Source of the DNA: Mesostigma viride
Taxonomy: Eukaryota > Streptophyta > Mesostigmatophyceae > Mesostigmatales > Mesostigmataceae
NCBI GenBank assembly: GCA_009746045.1
Contig: RPFO01001353.1
Coordinates: 2,501-66,500, forward strand
Reading direction: 5' to 3'
Length of the DNA: 64,000 nucleotides
The notes beneath the pieces were generated by a model that was not told the DNA's origin, searched no databases, and saw only the letters and a program-made list of their open reading frames with translations. The translations under genes were made by a program, and so were the position numbers. Shown one piece after another: positions 38,884-49,695 of this stretch (positions are counted from its first letter, which is position 1; each line of letters starts with the position of its first letter).

Positions 38884-39527
38884 TGTTGTCTTGTAAGGTT
38901 CGCAGTCACATATACTTGCAGTAATTGGCCTATGGACAATTGGTTAATTAATGTTTAACGCGCTAGTGATGGTTCGATTCTTTGGGACTTAGTCATTTTC
39001 GCGTTCGGTCGGATTTGGTGGCGCGTGGTGTTTGGGACTTAGCCAATTTTGGGCTGCGACACTTTGGCACATTTGGTATTTCGGGATTTGTCCGTTTTGG
39101 GTGTTGTGGAATTTGGGTACTGCCGGTGACGGAGGGCAGTGGTTGCGTTGGTGCGGTGCAGTGCGCCAATGTGGGGAAGCGTGCCAAGTGGACTTTGCGC
39201 ATGCGGAATGGACGGGGTAGTTGTTGGTGCAATTGGGGTGGTGCTACGATTCGGTTGGAAGGTACTAGCGTTCCCAAACTTGCCCTTGCGGCGAGTAATG
39301 TCCAATCGTATAAGCCTGGCAGGCGATGATGACCGTAAAAGCTGGTGGGAGCCAACAGTGTGAAGTGATTCATAAGCTTGACGGCGCTTTGCCGCTATTT
39401 GCCGCTATGCTGCGAATTGCTGGAAAGACGTCTAATGGCGGCTGTTGGACATATCCAGGGGCTTGCGATCTGAGCCTGCAACACATCTTTCTCGAGGTAT
39501 TAAATTTTCTAAGCGCTTATCTCAACA
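38884..39527 (+). repeat. Copia-like element right (3') LTR
   Basis: The LTR is 644 bp with the same ends as the left copy. It is followed immediately by the second GGGGC. Confidence 0.92.
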
Positions 39528-40012
39528 GGGGCACGAGGGGGTGCCAACGTGCGCCAGCCAGCCAAAACACTTCGTGCCAAGGCCCAATCCCGCACCTCCC
39601 GGGGAAAGTACAAATGCAGGCCCATAAGCGCATTGACACACAACTGGCGGCTGTAACACCGTGAGCGCGCCCAAGCGACATACTCGCAATAGTATTCCTC
39701 AATCGTCAAGCCGCGCAACAAGCTGCCAGCCCGACCCCGCCGGCTCGCCCACCATGCGAAAAAGGACCTAAGGCCCCGATGGTAAACCATCAAAGTAGCC
39801 GGCTTCACCTTGCCCTCAAGAAGGGTCAAGTAGCTAGCGCCAAGCCGAGGCCCGGGATTGGGATGAACACCCTCGCGAGTCAAATCGCGGACCCACCCGG
39901 CCACCGAGACAGCCATGGAAAGCCCCCGCGAAGGCCCATCCGCAGGCTGAAGCTCACTTGGCGTCCAGACCCATTGTGAGCGGCTGCCGGTGACCAACGT
40001 AAGAGCGCACAA
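39528..40012 (-). pseudogene. RNase H end and tyrosine recombinase N-terminal part (PAT element), split
   Basis: On the - strand the frame begins with the last RNase H block (WVWTPSELQPADGPSRG). It then has a TREGVHPNPGP stretch at 39,848-39,874, and then the core-binding helices of the recombinase (KPATLMVYHRGLRSFFAWW, LTIEEYYCEYVAWAR, LCVNALMGLHLYF). It is cut at LAPPRAP by the copia-like insertion. The NPGP-ended motif resembles a 2A ribosome-skipping peptide but lacks the D-x-E upstream. The frame overlaps the reverse-transcriptase frame by about 59 bases. Confidence 0.75.
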
Positions 40013-41710
40013 CCGGCGGCATTGCTTGCATGTTTAACCGGTAAGAAGAGGAACGCCCTTTAGCCAAGCAGCCCAAAGCGGCAGTGGAGTCCACTAACCT
40101 CACCACCCGCTTACCCCATGTTCCGAGGTTCCGGGCCGAGCGCTCCACCCCCTTCACAGCGGCCCGCACTTCCTTCTCGTTGATGTGCATGGTCGAATCG
40201 CGCCAGCGACTCTTGATCCCTACGCGCCATCGCCCGTGGATGATGGCTCTTTCCGCGGCCTTGGTCAAGGGTCTAGGCCCGGCATACATGGCCTCACCTG
40301 GGGTGAGGAGGGTTGGGTAACCCCGCACCTCCCGGGCCCGAGCTAATTCCGTCACCTCAGCTGGGGCCATCTCAGCGTAGACAACCCGCTGCCCAAAACT
40401 AGACGCATCCGAGGCCACCACCACCGGAGCCAGGGCAGCCCCCCGGTCCACACGGAGCATGGGGGCCAACGCCATGGCACACTCGAGCTCATCGCGCACA
40501 CCTTGCCACAAAGGTCGCGTTCGCTGGCCCCACCCCTTGAGGTTGATGAACTTAAAACTCTGCTGCCATATGGACAAGCAAGTGCGGCTGAGCATCTGCA
40601 GCCACACCCACCGGCCCACGACGGCCGCCAGCGCCTCAGCGGTAGCGCGTCCCCTCTCGAGGAGTACACGAGTGTGCTCAACCACAAGGGTGAGCTGCTT
40701 AGCTGTCGGCTCCAAGACCCTATCCCGCCGGTGAACAACACCCAGAGCTTCTAGCTCATCCTCCCCCTCCGGGCTAGCCATGATCGTCTTGTCCTTGGAG
40801 GGCACAAGGTTGTTAGGCGCGTACCCGTCTTCAATAGCACTTGTGATTAAGCGATTCACCGCCTCGCACGTGCGCCCATTGCTGACCACCAGGTCATCAA
40901 TAGTGATGGATACCATAGGGGCAGGGGGGTCCTCAAGGTCGATTTGCATCTCCCTCGTGCTCTCCTCCTTGTACTCGATGGCTAGGGCGGTTGGGTTACC
41001 CCATGCATTCCGAAGCACGGTCAGCTCCCCTACGCTTGTGAGGCGGTTCACCTGCCGTCTAGGATCCAAAGCGCCCGTGGCATAGAGGACCATCTCATGG
41101 ATGGCTTCCCCTAGCGCTACAGCGTGGGAGTGCCCCATGGCCAGCACTTTCAGCACTGGCCACACCCTCCGCCGCCGCCCCGGCAGCCCGACATCGGTGG
41201 ACCACACATCAGGTAGCCCTTGATAATCCCACAACCACTCCGGCACTTGGATGGTATAGTAATACGAGACTAGATCGCTCTTGGCCGTGTAGCACCGACC
41301 CTTGATATAGACCTCCGAGTATATGCCCAGGTGGGGTAACACCGTCTTAGGGGGGTCCACCCACAGTGCGTTCCCCAACTTCTTATTCACAATGAGCCTT
41401 AACTCCCCCACTCCTTTGGCCACCCCAAAACATCCGTCTACCCACTTTGGCCGCGTCTCTCGGAACTCCACCATCCCCACGTCCGCTGCCCTCCCCATCA
41501 ACTTGCCCCACTCCGCCATGGTGCACCCTCGGCTGGGGGCAGGTACATTCCAATACCTCGCACTGGCAGCCACCTCCGGCTTGATGCAGTTGGCCTCGCT
41601 GGCGTACACCTCTCGCCAACTAGGTCGTAGCGCCAGCAAGTCCAGCAGCTTCGCCTTTCCTGCCACCTCGCGCTTCGGCAGACTCACCCGCTCCGCCACA
41701 AGTTGTTCAT
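39954..41710 (-). CDS. PAT element reverse transcriptase and RNase H
   Basis: About 585 residues, DIRS-order type. Landmarks: RLIVNKKLGNALWVDPP (motif before the palm); first Asp in AKSDLVSYYYTIQVP; VLAMGHSHAVALGEAIHEMV; IDDL in MVSITIDDLVVSNG as the catalytic pair; then a connection domain; then RNase H with Asp in VVASDASSFGQ, Glu in MHINEKEVRAAVKG and Asp in VRLVDSTAALGCLAKG. The last RNase H block lies in the next frame (see 39,528-40,012). The apparent ATG at 41,765 belongs to an inserted sequence. The original N-terminus continues at 44,086-44,371, because both parts share EQLVAERVS in frame across the insertion. Confidence 0.82.
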
Positions 41711-44056
41711 CGGTTTTCTCTGAATATAGTTTAATTAACGCATGCGGGAAAGATAAGGCCGCCATGCCTTGGCCTGGATGTGGAAGGCTGTCTGCGACAT
41801 GGGCTGACTAATTCGATCTGTACAAATGGTTTCCTGCTCGCCCGAATTTTCCTTGGATGACCCGGTTGTTTATAAGGGTCGGTGGTTATTAATTAGCGGT
41901 CCGAGAAAATTAATTGTAGGTTTTATACGACTTCACTTGCAAAGATTCGTGTTTGGTTGCACCAGCTGAGGTTAGGTGGGGACCTGTAGGGTCGGCTGGT
42001 TGCTTACCGAATCTTTGGCTGATTTGGGTTATTTAGTGAGTCGTGATTAATTATTGTATAGTGGATTCGGACCGGCCCAAGGGGTCGATGGGCGCGTTTT
42101 ATGTTTGTCAGTCTTGGGAACCTTGTACAACTACCTGTACGGTTAACGCACTAGCCTGGGGGTGCGTGGCCACGCTATTTGTAGTGGCGTTTTCAGCACT
42201 GTTCAGGCCGGTGTGTGACGCATGCCGGTGTTAATTAATTTAGGATGATGTCAGCTTGTGTGTCGGCGGGCCATGCCTTAAGCAAGCTAGGCAGGCAATG
42301 ATCCGCAATTGTTTCTTTCCCAATGGCGGCAATGGCCGCCTGTGCAAAATTGCACATTCTAGCGCGGGTTGCATCTGTCTTGTAGCCGAGGCAGATGGTG
42401 GCACAACCGCTAAGTTGTTCGACCAAGCATAGTATAGTTGGTCGAGCAACGGAAAGAAAATTTAAATTTACCCCCATGTCGTTTTCCCCGGCTGCGGGTC
42501 TTTTTGACATGGGCGAAGGATGGGGCGCTACTCCGGCGGTTTGGCCAGCTTCGGCGGAGCTGTTTATAAGTTTCTAAAACAGCTCTAGTGTCACATCGCA
42601 GGCTTGCCACCTTGCGATGGTGCATGGGACGTGACCTGGAATCAAAAGGTCCCGAACCAGGTTCCTGTCAGCAACGACTTTTTTGTCATAAAATATTTTT
42701 TGTGGCGGCAGGTCAGATGTCCAGCTGCCCCTGCCGAGGAGGGGTGGTTGGGGACAATAGGAGCCGCGCGAGAGTTGCGCTCCGAAGCTAGAAATTTCCC
42801 TATTGCGAGACTCGAGTTGGGGAGGGCGTCTCAGGGAGGCGAGGCTACGCCAGACCTTTGTCGTTCCTTTTCGTCTCAGCACCTGCTGCGCGGCTCAGTC
42901 TATTATGGTGTCGTAAAACCTCTTTCCTTTTTGGACGGTTCCGGAATTGCGAAATGCTGGCTCTTTTTGAGGGCTTGCTTTTGGGGTGGTCACCGGCTTG
43001 TGTCGCATTGTAACAGCGGGCCCCTGCGGGGGTTAATATAGCCTAGCGCGGGCTGAGTCGCCATTTAAGATGTTGCGACACGCTCTTTCGCGCACGGTGG
43101 TCATGAGTTTAATCGGCGCAATGGGGTTGGCGCCAGGGGGGGGTAATTGGGTGGAGGCTTCTTGCTTCCGCGTGCGGATTGAGAAACCTTAAGGCCACTG
43201 TTAACTGCTGCATTTGTGGCAGGGCTCCACTTATTGTATTCAATCAAATGCTGGTCTTCTTGGGAGCTGAGTGATCTTAATCGGTTTTCTCTGAATATAG
43301 TTTAATTAACGCATGCGGGAAAGATAAGGCCGCCATGCCTTGGCCTGGATGTGGAAGGCTGTCTGCGACATGGGCTGACTAATTCGATCTGTACAAATGG
43401 TTTCCTGCTCGCCCGAATTTTCCTTGGATGACCCGGTTGTTTATAAGGGTCGGTGGTTATTAATTAGCGGTCCGAGAAAATTAATTGTAGGTTTTATACG
43501 ACTTCACTTGCAAAGATTCGTGTTTGGTTGCACCAGCTGAGGTTAGGTGGGGACCTGTAGGGTCGGCTGGTTGCTTACCGAATCTTTGGCTGATTTGGGT
43601 TATTTAGTGAGTCGTGATTAATTATTGTATAGTGGATTCGGACCGGCCCAAGGGGTCGATGGGCGCGTTTTATGTTTGTCAGTCTTGGGAACCTTGTACA
43701 ACTACCTGTACGGTTAACGCACTAGCCTGGGGGTGCGTGGCCACGCTATTTGTAGTGGCGTTTTCAGCACTGTTCAGGCCGGTGTGTGACGCATGCCGGT
43801 GTTAATTAATTTAGGATGATGTCAGCTTGTGTGTCGGCGGGCCATGCCTTAACCCAGCAAGTTAGGCAAGCTAGCAAGCTAGGCAGGCAATGATCCGCAA
43901 TTGTTTCTTTCCCCTCCCTCCCACCCTGGAGGCTTCTTGCTTCCGCGTGCGGATTGAGAAACCTTAAGGCCACTGTTAACTGCTGCATTTGTGGCAGGGC
44001 TCCACTTATTGTATTCAATCAAATGCTGGTCTTCTTGGGAGCTGAGTGATCTTAAT
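41711..44056. mobile_element. Tandem-dimer insertion in the PAT pol gene, flanked by a 29-bp duplication
   Basis: The insertion is two head-to-tail copies of one unit: 41,711-43,281 (1,571 bp) and 43,282-44,056 (775 bp, lacking about 820 internal bases that correspond to 42,331-43,151). Units start CGGTTTTCTCTGAATATAG and end GAGCTGAGTGATCTTAAT. The same 29 bases (ACTCACCCGC ... GTTGTTCAT) lie directly before (41,682-41,710) and directly after (44,057-44,085). Removing the insert plus one 29-mer restores one reading frame. No coding region or terminal inverted repeat was found. The class is unknown; a non-autonomous element that moves as a concatemer or circle is one option. Confidence 0.75.
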
Positions 44057-44085
44057 ACTCACCCGCTCCGCCACAAGTTGTTCAT

Positions 44086-44371
44086 ACTTGTTCTGTTCCC
44101 CATAGATTAGATCACTTCCCTTTGCGGGGCCTGTCGCAACGCCTACGCGGCGACTGTACCACTCACAGTGCTTCTTGACCCTTTTCAGGGCCTCCGCCGT
44201 TCCCCTGGAGCACGCGCCTCCAGATTTAGGCGGAGGGTCTGCCCCCCCGTGCCATAGCCAATTCAACCACGTAATCACCTTGTGTTGTAGAGTGAAGGTC
44301 CGGCGGCGGCGAGTTGCACGCTGGCGTCTGCGTGCTGACCTCACTCTCCCCCACGTAGTGCTTAGAGGCAT
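44086..44371 (-). CDS. PAT element pol N-terminal segment
   Basis: The - strand frame from ATG at 44,371 (MPLSTTWGRVRSARRRQR) through VKKHCEWYSRRVG to GEQNKYEQLVAERVS is interrupted here. It continues in frame at 41,710, as shown by the shared EQLVAERVS. It is basic at the start, and no domain is recognised before the palm. Confidence 0.65.
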
Positions 44372-44418
44372 TGTAGGAAGAGGCAGTGGAAAGGGGGAGC
44401 GGTTTACCCTTTCGGTGT

Positions 44419-44945
44419 TTACTTGGTTTGCTGGGCCTTGCCCAGCTTCTCCATCATCGTGGCGCTTTGCAGGGCCATCTTCATGGCCGGGTTGCTCACC
44501 AAGGAGGCATCCTCCTTGAGAGCAAGGAGGTGGCCAGCCACCTTCCACCCTCCTGACCCCTGGCTCTCCACTAGGAGCATTGCTGCCACCACCCTCATGA
44601 GATACTCTACCCCAGCCAACTCCCCGGCTGCCGGCCCCAACTCCTTGAAAAGTGTGTCCATGGCCAGGGCGATGTTCATGACCACCTTCCTGCTTTCCTG
44701 GTTCCTCCACCCTCCTTGTCGAGTAGCCACATTGATCCAACTCTTTATCCCCCCTCCATTGTCGTTGGCATCCTCGAGCACCTCGGGGAGCACTCTCTCT
44801 TGCACCCTCCAATTCACCACTTGTGCTCGAGTGGGCAGCGTCACCCCTTTGGTCTTTTTCGGCTTCCTGGAAGCCCCATCTGCCCCGGCCAGCGCATCCT
44901 TCAATTTCGTCAGGAAATCCTCTTCCTCGGACTCCTCCTCCTCCT
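44419..44945 (-). CDS. PAT element gag-like ORF, second half
   Basis: This frame runs from an acidic (E-rich) stretch into FLTKLKDALAG, then VNWRVQERVLPEVLED, NIALAMDTLFKELG and MRVVAAMLLVESQG, ending KLGKAQQTK. It is mostly helical, without a zinc knuckle, in the position of a DIRS gag. It joins the upstream half by a frame change around 44,950-44,970, next to a run of GAG codons. Confidence 0.55.
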
Positions 44946-44951
44946 CCTCCT

Positions 44952-45473
44952 CTACTTTGCCCGCCTGCCAATAATAGCCGCCAGCTCCAAGAGCTGCTCC
45001 CTCACATCCCCCGCGGCCTTTCCCTTGCTCGGGGCTGGGCTTCCGACTTTTTTCGTCCCCTTTTTCGCCCCTTTTGTGGGCCGGCGTGGTGGCTGCATCT
45101 CCTCTTCGTCCGAGTCCGCCAAGTCCCGGGCGCTTTGGAGGGCTGCCACTAGCGCTTCGTTTGGGTCCGCTGCTGCCAGAATTTCAGGCCCGTCCACGTG
45201 GTCGACCAGCAGTCCAACGACGGACTCCAGCTGGGCCGCAGACCACCGGCTGACAGTAGTTACCCAGTCGGTCCCGAGGACCGCCTCAAAGGCAGCGCAC
45301 ACTTCAGGCAGGCCCGAGCAAGTGGAGAGCTCCTGATGGAGCCTTTTCTTCTGCGTCGGCCAGCCTAGTCGGCCCTTTCCCGTCTGTTTAGTAGCTGTCG
45401 GCACCTCGGGATTAGCTTTCGCTGATTGCTTCCCAGCACCTGTCGAACCTGGCTTCCGCCCGGGCTTCGGCAT
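44952..45473 (-). CDS. PAT element gag-like ORF, first half
   Basis: It starts MPKPGRKPGSTGAGKQSAK (basic, flexible), then an ordered segment (LPEVCAAFEAVLGTDWVTTV, WSAAQLESVVGLLVDHVDG), then an acidic and a Lys-rich stretch. It ends ELAAIIGRRAK just before the frame change. It begins 70 bp inside repeat A, the normal place for ORF1. Confidence 0.6.
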   Translation of the reverse strand: MPKPGRKPGSTGAGKQSAKANPEVPTATKQTGKGRLGWPTQKKRLHQELSTCSGLPEVCAAFEAVLGTDWVTTVSRWSAAQLESVVGLLVDHVDGPEILAAADPNEALVAALQSARDLADSDEEEMQPPRRPTKGAKKGTKKVGSPAPSKGKAAGDVREQLLELAAIIGRRAK

Positions 45474-45544
45474 CCCAGCCGCTTTGCAGAAAGGAATTCC
45501 GGGCGTCAGCTACGCTGCCCCTGACCCCTGTCGCCGCCTTCGTT

Positions 45545-45923
45545 AAAACAAAAGAGACCGCCATGAGCTAGGTGAGCAAGCTTTTATCGTGTTTCAAGGC
45601 CAACGGCTCTCTACCAACGGCCAGATCCGGCAACGGCCTCTAAACAGTTTTAGCCGTCAAGTTTTACTTCAGATATTGCTTGTTGCAAACCCGTCCGCAA
45701 TCACAGATCTGTTAGGAGAACCTAGACGCAAAAATCCGTCGTCAAGGTACTCAGCACACCGTCAAGGTATGAGCCGCAACAATTAGGCCATATCATCCGT
45801 AATACTCGTACACTAGAAGCCTAATCAACCTTATTACGATCACATCACCCAGCTCTATTTCACCTAGCATCAGCGGCTCCCCTTCCGTATCACTATAAAG
45901 AAACTATGTTCAGAGAACCCCGA
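45545..45923 (-). repeat. PAT element repeat A, right (5') copy
   Basis: This is the 5' terminal repeat of the element on the - strand. It is identical over most of its length to 31,413-31,803 and should contain the promoter. Confidence 0.9.
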
Positions 45924-46810
45924 AGAATATATGTTGATGAAATCAAAATATATGAGAAATTGAGAATCATGCGACTCCTCTTTTTTCAAGTCGTGTTTCA
46001 AGCCACACCCTCCCATGCGGGAAAGGAACCTGTCCATCGCCACCACGAAACTGTCTACCCCATTTTCGCACCCCGCCTACGCTAATCCCCAAACGCGATC
46101 ACCTGCCTTCCGCAAGGCAGCCATGAAAAAGTATCTGCGATGGTGGCTTTCTCGGATAACTGCCGAAGTTCCAGCGTGTCCAGGCTACCGATCTGATTTA
46201 ATTTAGCTGGGTAGACGCAAGCCTGAGTTGGTTTTGGGTCATAGCCATCGGGTTTCCTATCTGTTCGCGTCCCTCGCCGCCATGCACTGTACACCCGTCT
46301 CGGCTAGCTTCACCACCGTGCTCTAGCCTCCCTGCCGGGTCCAACCCCGGGACACCCGCTTAAAACCAGGGGGGCCTTGTATATATTAAGTAGAATCCGC
46401 GCGCCCGTGCACATTACCAGTAATTTGAAAAGTTTACAGAGACAGATCGTAACAATCATCCAGGCCGCCTCATGCGAAAGTTGCTACCTTTTGTAAGGGA
46501 ACTTTGCACTTGCATGGGGCTCACTGCAACGTATCTGCCCAACGTACTGTCTGTGGTGGACGTATCTGCCCAATTTACTCAGTGCAATTAGTATCTAAAC
46601 ATATGAAAGACCATTGGGCATCCTGTGGCGGATCTCCGTACGTTTTTCGTACTTTTCCGGTCTTTTTCAGGGGTCCTCGTGGTCGACGTCTGTCCTTGGC
46701 GCCGTTTCCCGTTGGGCGAAAGTCGACCGACTTTGGAGATCGTACAGGCTTCCGTTCGTGGTTGGACCAAAGACGCCGTATCTTGGGCGGCGGACGGAGA
46801 TCATTTTTTC
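45924..46810. other. Intergenic stretch without recognised gene
   Basis: Flank of the PAT element. Only short open frames with no family resemblance are present. Confidence 0.4.
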
Positions 46811-47505
46811 GGTGCGATACTATTGGCGTTCACTCGCTGGCATCTTTAATGGCTTTAAAGTCGTCTCGCGACATTTTGACGTTAGCGACTCGATCGAGCT
46901 TGACTGGCGCGTAGTTGGTCGAACTTTTGCGACTTGCCACATGTCGACTCATCGAAACTGGGTCCCCTACTAGAGTGACGGTGAGCTTGACGGCTTTCGT
47001 ATTTTCGCCGTACTTTATTTTAGTTTGGTTGAGTTGAATCATTCGCGTTCGGCTATTCCTATTGGTAAATAAAAATAGTTGGTCGAACTTTTGCGACTTG
47101 CCACCTGTCGACTCATCGAAACTGGGTTCCCTACTAGAGTGACGGTCGGCTTGACGGCTTTCGTCTTTTCGCCGTACTTTTTTTAGTTTGGTTGAGTTGA
47201 ATCCTTCGCGTTTGGCTATTCCTATTGGTTACTAAAAATACCCATTTACCCGGAATCCTTCGCGTTCGGCTTTAGTTGCGGTTTCCAATAGCAGTCGGCT
47301 CGACTTGCCACCTGCCGGAACGACGAAAGTGGGTAGTGCCTACTAGAATGACGGTCGGCTTGACGGCTTTCATCTTTTCGCCATACTTTATTTTAGTTTG
47401 GTTGAGTTAAATCCTTCGCGTTCGGCTTTAGTTGCGGGATACTATTGGCATTCACTCGCTGGCATCTTTAATGGCTTTAAAGTCGTCTCGCGACATTTTC
47501 ACGGG
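46811..47505. repeat. Diverged tandem repeat block, unit about 170-200 bp
   Basis: Three units contain GACTCATCGAAACTGGGT, CTACTAGAGTGACGGTCGGC and CGCCGTACTTTATTTTAGTT (about 46,912, 47,080 and 47,290 onward). The block is bracketed by two copies of ACTCGCTGGCATCTTTAATG (46,830 and 47,453). Confidence 0.8.
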
Positions 47506-47651
47506 GGCGGGGTGTCGCGTCTGCGTGCCACAATCTCCGGCGCCACCATGGCGGCTGGCCACTCAGCTTAATTTGGTAAAACCCAAGTGAGCTGAGCTGA
47601 CGTGCCTGCCTTAACTGCATGCCCTGTGGGGTGGGCAAGGACCTGTCCCAT
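47505..47651. repeat. Dispersed 145-bp repeat, copy 1
   Basis: From GTGTCGCGTCTGCGTGCC to GGGCAAGGACCTGTCCCA, nearly identical to 50,045-50,189. It contains ATGGCGGCTGGCCACTCAGC but no open frame of note. Confidence 0.85.
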
Positions 47652-48200
47652 GATATTGAATAAAGTGGAAATGATAGGTGTGGTCCTTGACGGCACCACC
47701 ACCTTCATGACAGGCAGCGCAGCCAGCCGATATTTATATTATGAAGATTGCAATAATGCTTTATGATGAAAGCAATGCCCAAACCATTCATTCCATAACA
47801 TTTGACAAATTACAATGAATGCCGAGTTGTGCTGCCGCAACTGTAAGAGTAACTACATATCCTTGAGACCCATCGAAATCACCACAGACCGACCATGACG
47901 CCACTGTGGCGCAACAGTGTTTACTTACGTCATAATCTATATCAACTGTGTGACTCTGCGCTCATGTCCCAGTTACTGGCACACTGGCCAACGACGAACC
48001 GGCCCTTTCCCGGGACTGTTCCCGGGTCAGCAGAACGTTTCTCGTCCACAATGCCAACAACATCCCAACCGGATCAAACCATTGTCAATCTTATCAACCA
48101 TCGTCATGGCAACGACATGCAACCACTCACGGGGGCTGCTCCGGGCTGTTCGAGAAGTTTAACCCCATGAAGACAACAAACTAGTTGTGAGGGAGAGAAA
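47652..48200. repeat. Diverged long repeat, copy 1 (possible LTR)
   Basis: It aligns co-linearly with about 49,205-49,695. Shared blocks include GGCACCRCCACCTTCATGACAGG, CAACCACTCACGGGGGCTGC and AGTTGTGAGGGAGAG. Since the second copy touches a gypsy reverse-transcriptase fragment, the pair may be LTRs of that family, but the ends were not defined. Confidence 0.5.
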
Positions 48201-48980
48201 CGGACGAACAACGACCACCATGGTTCGTTGCTCATCCTTCTATATTGCTCAAAGCTCAAGCCTGGCGGCTGGCGCCACTAGCGCCACTTTAGACATCAGC
48301 CAATCATAACATTGTCTAATTTCCGACAACCTTAACTTCAAGCTTTATCTGTCAAGCGAACACAAATATACAAGGGCAAATCTATCGGCTATGCCAGGCA
48401 CCGCCTGGGGCTTCCTTGCATTTGTGTCTGGTGTCCCACGTTGAAATCCTGAAATTGCACATCTGCTCAGTGCCTCGCCGGCTTGCTGTGTACCAGCATT
48501 CAGCAAACTGCCCTTGTGACGAATGTCAGTGAAATTCAGGTCCGCCCAAAAGTTCCGTCAGCAAATTCAGCGGACTTGGCGCGTGAGTACAACTGAGATC
48601 CGCGGCGTCAGTACCGGGCCGCGGTATAGCAACCCGCACAAGGCTGCGGACGTCAGAATTACGCTAAAATCTGAATTGCGGACGTGATAGATCACGGACG
48701 CGACAGCTGTCGCGTTTGCGTGCCATATCATCCTGGACTGGTCATTACCGCTACTTGGAATGCATCCACTATCAGCAGTAATCATGTGTGAGATATGCCA
48801 CCTCCCCCGGCCCCCACTATTTAGCTCACAACAACGTGAGAGCAAAAAGTGAAAGAAAGGCATCTCACACTAAAGAAGGAAGCCCAAAGAGGGCGTCATT
48901 CCAGGCAGCAGCAAAAAGGAAAAAAAAATCCAGCTGCTCAAAGATGCTTTTCCAGGATCAGCAACAACCTTAACATGCAT
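48201..48980. other. Unique sequence between long-repeat copies
   Basis: No gene, domain or tandem structure was recognised in this interval. Confidence 0.4.
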
Positions 48981-49140
48981 GCTTTTAAAGGCTTAGCAAT
49001 AACCCCTTCAATGGCTTTTTACAGGGAAAAGCCTAACCTCTTCAGATGCTTTTGAAGGCTAAGCAATAACCCCTTCAATGGCTTTTTACAGGGAAAAGCC
49101 TAACCTCTTCAGATGCTTTTGAAGGCTAAGCAATAACCTC
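48981..49140. repeat. 62-bp tandem repeat, about 2.5 copies
   Basis: The unit includes AAGGCTAAGCAATAACCCCT, TCAATGGCTTTTTACAGGG and AAAAGCCTAACCTCTTCAG. Confidence 0.85.
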
Positions 49141-49204
49141 TTCCTTGTGCTTCCCTGGGGGAAGCAGGAGGAACCCCAGGCTGGCCGGACTGAACCCATC
49201 ATGG

Positions 49205-49695
49205 GTTGTTCGTCCGTTTATAATGAGAATGAAAGGTGCGGTCCTTAACGGCACCGCCACCTTCATGACAGGCAATCCGGCCCAATCAGCCGATTCTTGA
49301 GACCATGCTTTATCATCAAAGCAACCAAAAGACATTTCAATTCCAATGATCAAGATACATGACGAATTACAAAGACTGTCGAGTTGTAATGTTGTAGTTA
49401 TAAGAGCAGCTGTGAGGCCCCTTGGGTTACGCCACTGCAGGCCCCTTGTGGCGGCAGTGCGTGTGTTCCCGACCTAGTTCCTACTGGCATTCTTGCCAAC
49501 GACGACCAGGGTGCCCGAAGGCCCTGTCCCTTGTCTCGTTCTCAGTCTTACACACATTCTTAACAAAACCAATACATTGTCATATCCGTCAGTCCATCCT
49601 CATGGCAACTGACTGCATGCAACCACTCACGGGGGCTGCTCCGGGCTGCTCGAACTATTTCACCCCATGACGACAACACCAAGTTGTGAGGGAGA
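49205..49695. repeat. Diverged long repeat, copy 2 (possible LTR)
   Basis: Counterpart of 47,652-48,200, ending AGTTGTGAGGGAGAGTAAA, where the reverse-transcriptase fragment begins on the - strand. Confidence 0.5.

Larger units (their letters stand above)
32629..39527 (+). mobile_element. Copia-like LTR retrotransposon inserted in the PAT recombinase gene
   Basis: Two near-identical LTRs (TG...CA), a GGGGC target duplication and, on the + strand, gag, integrase-like, protease-like, reverse transcriptase and RNase H segments make a complete element of about 6.9 kb. Integrase lies upstream of reverse transcriptase, as in Ty1/copia. The LTRs differ mainly by one 4-base duplication, so the insertion is recent. 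The ORFs nevertheless change frame at several points. Confidence 0.88.
31246..45923 (-). mobile_element. PAT/DIRS-type tyrosine-recombinase retrotransposon with nested insertions
   Basis: Read on the - strand the order is repeat A (45,923-45,545), gag-like, reverse transcriptase and RNase H, tyrosine recombinase, repeat B (31,937-31,804), repeat A (31,803-31,413), repeat B (31,379-31,246). This A-ORFs-B-A-B layout is the split direct repeat structure of PAT-like members of the DIRS order (Kangaroo of Volvox is one), which replicate through a circle and integrate by recombinase. Three interruptions disable this copy: the copia-like element in the recombinase, the dimer insertion in pol, and apparent frameshifts. 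No target duplication is expected or seen at the outer ends. Confidence 0.85.

Noticed and set aside
41711-44056. Interpretation of the two units as LTRs
   Set aside because: They are directly adjacent with no internal region, primer site or polypurine tract, do not have TG/CA ends, and are flanked by a 29-bp rather than a 4-6 bp duplication.
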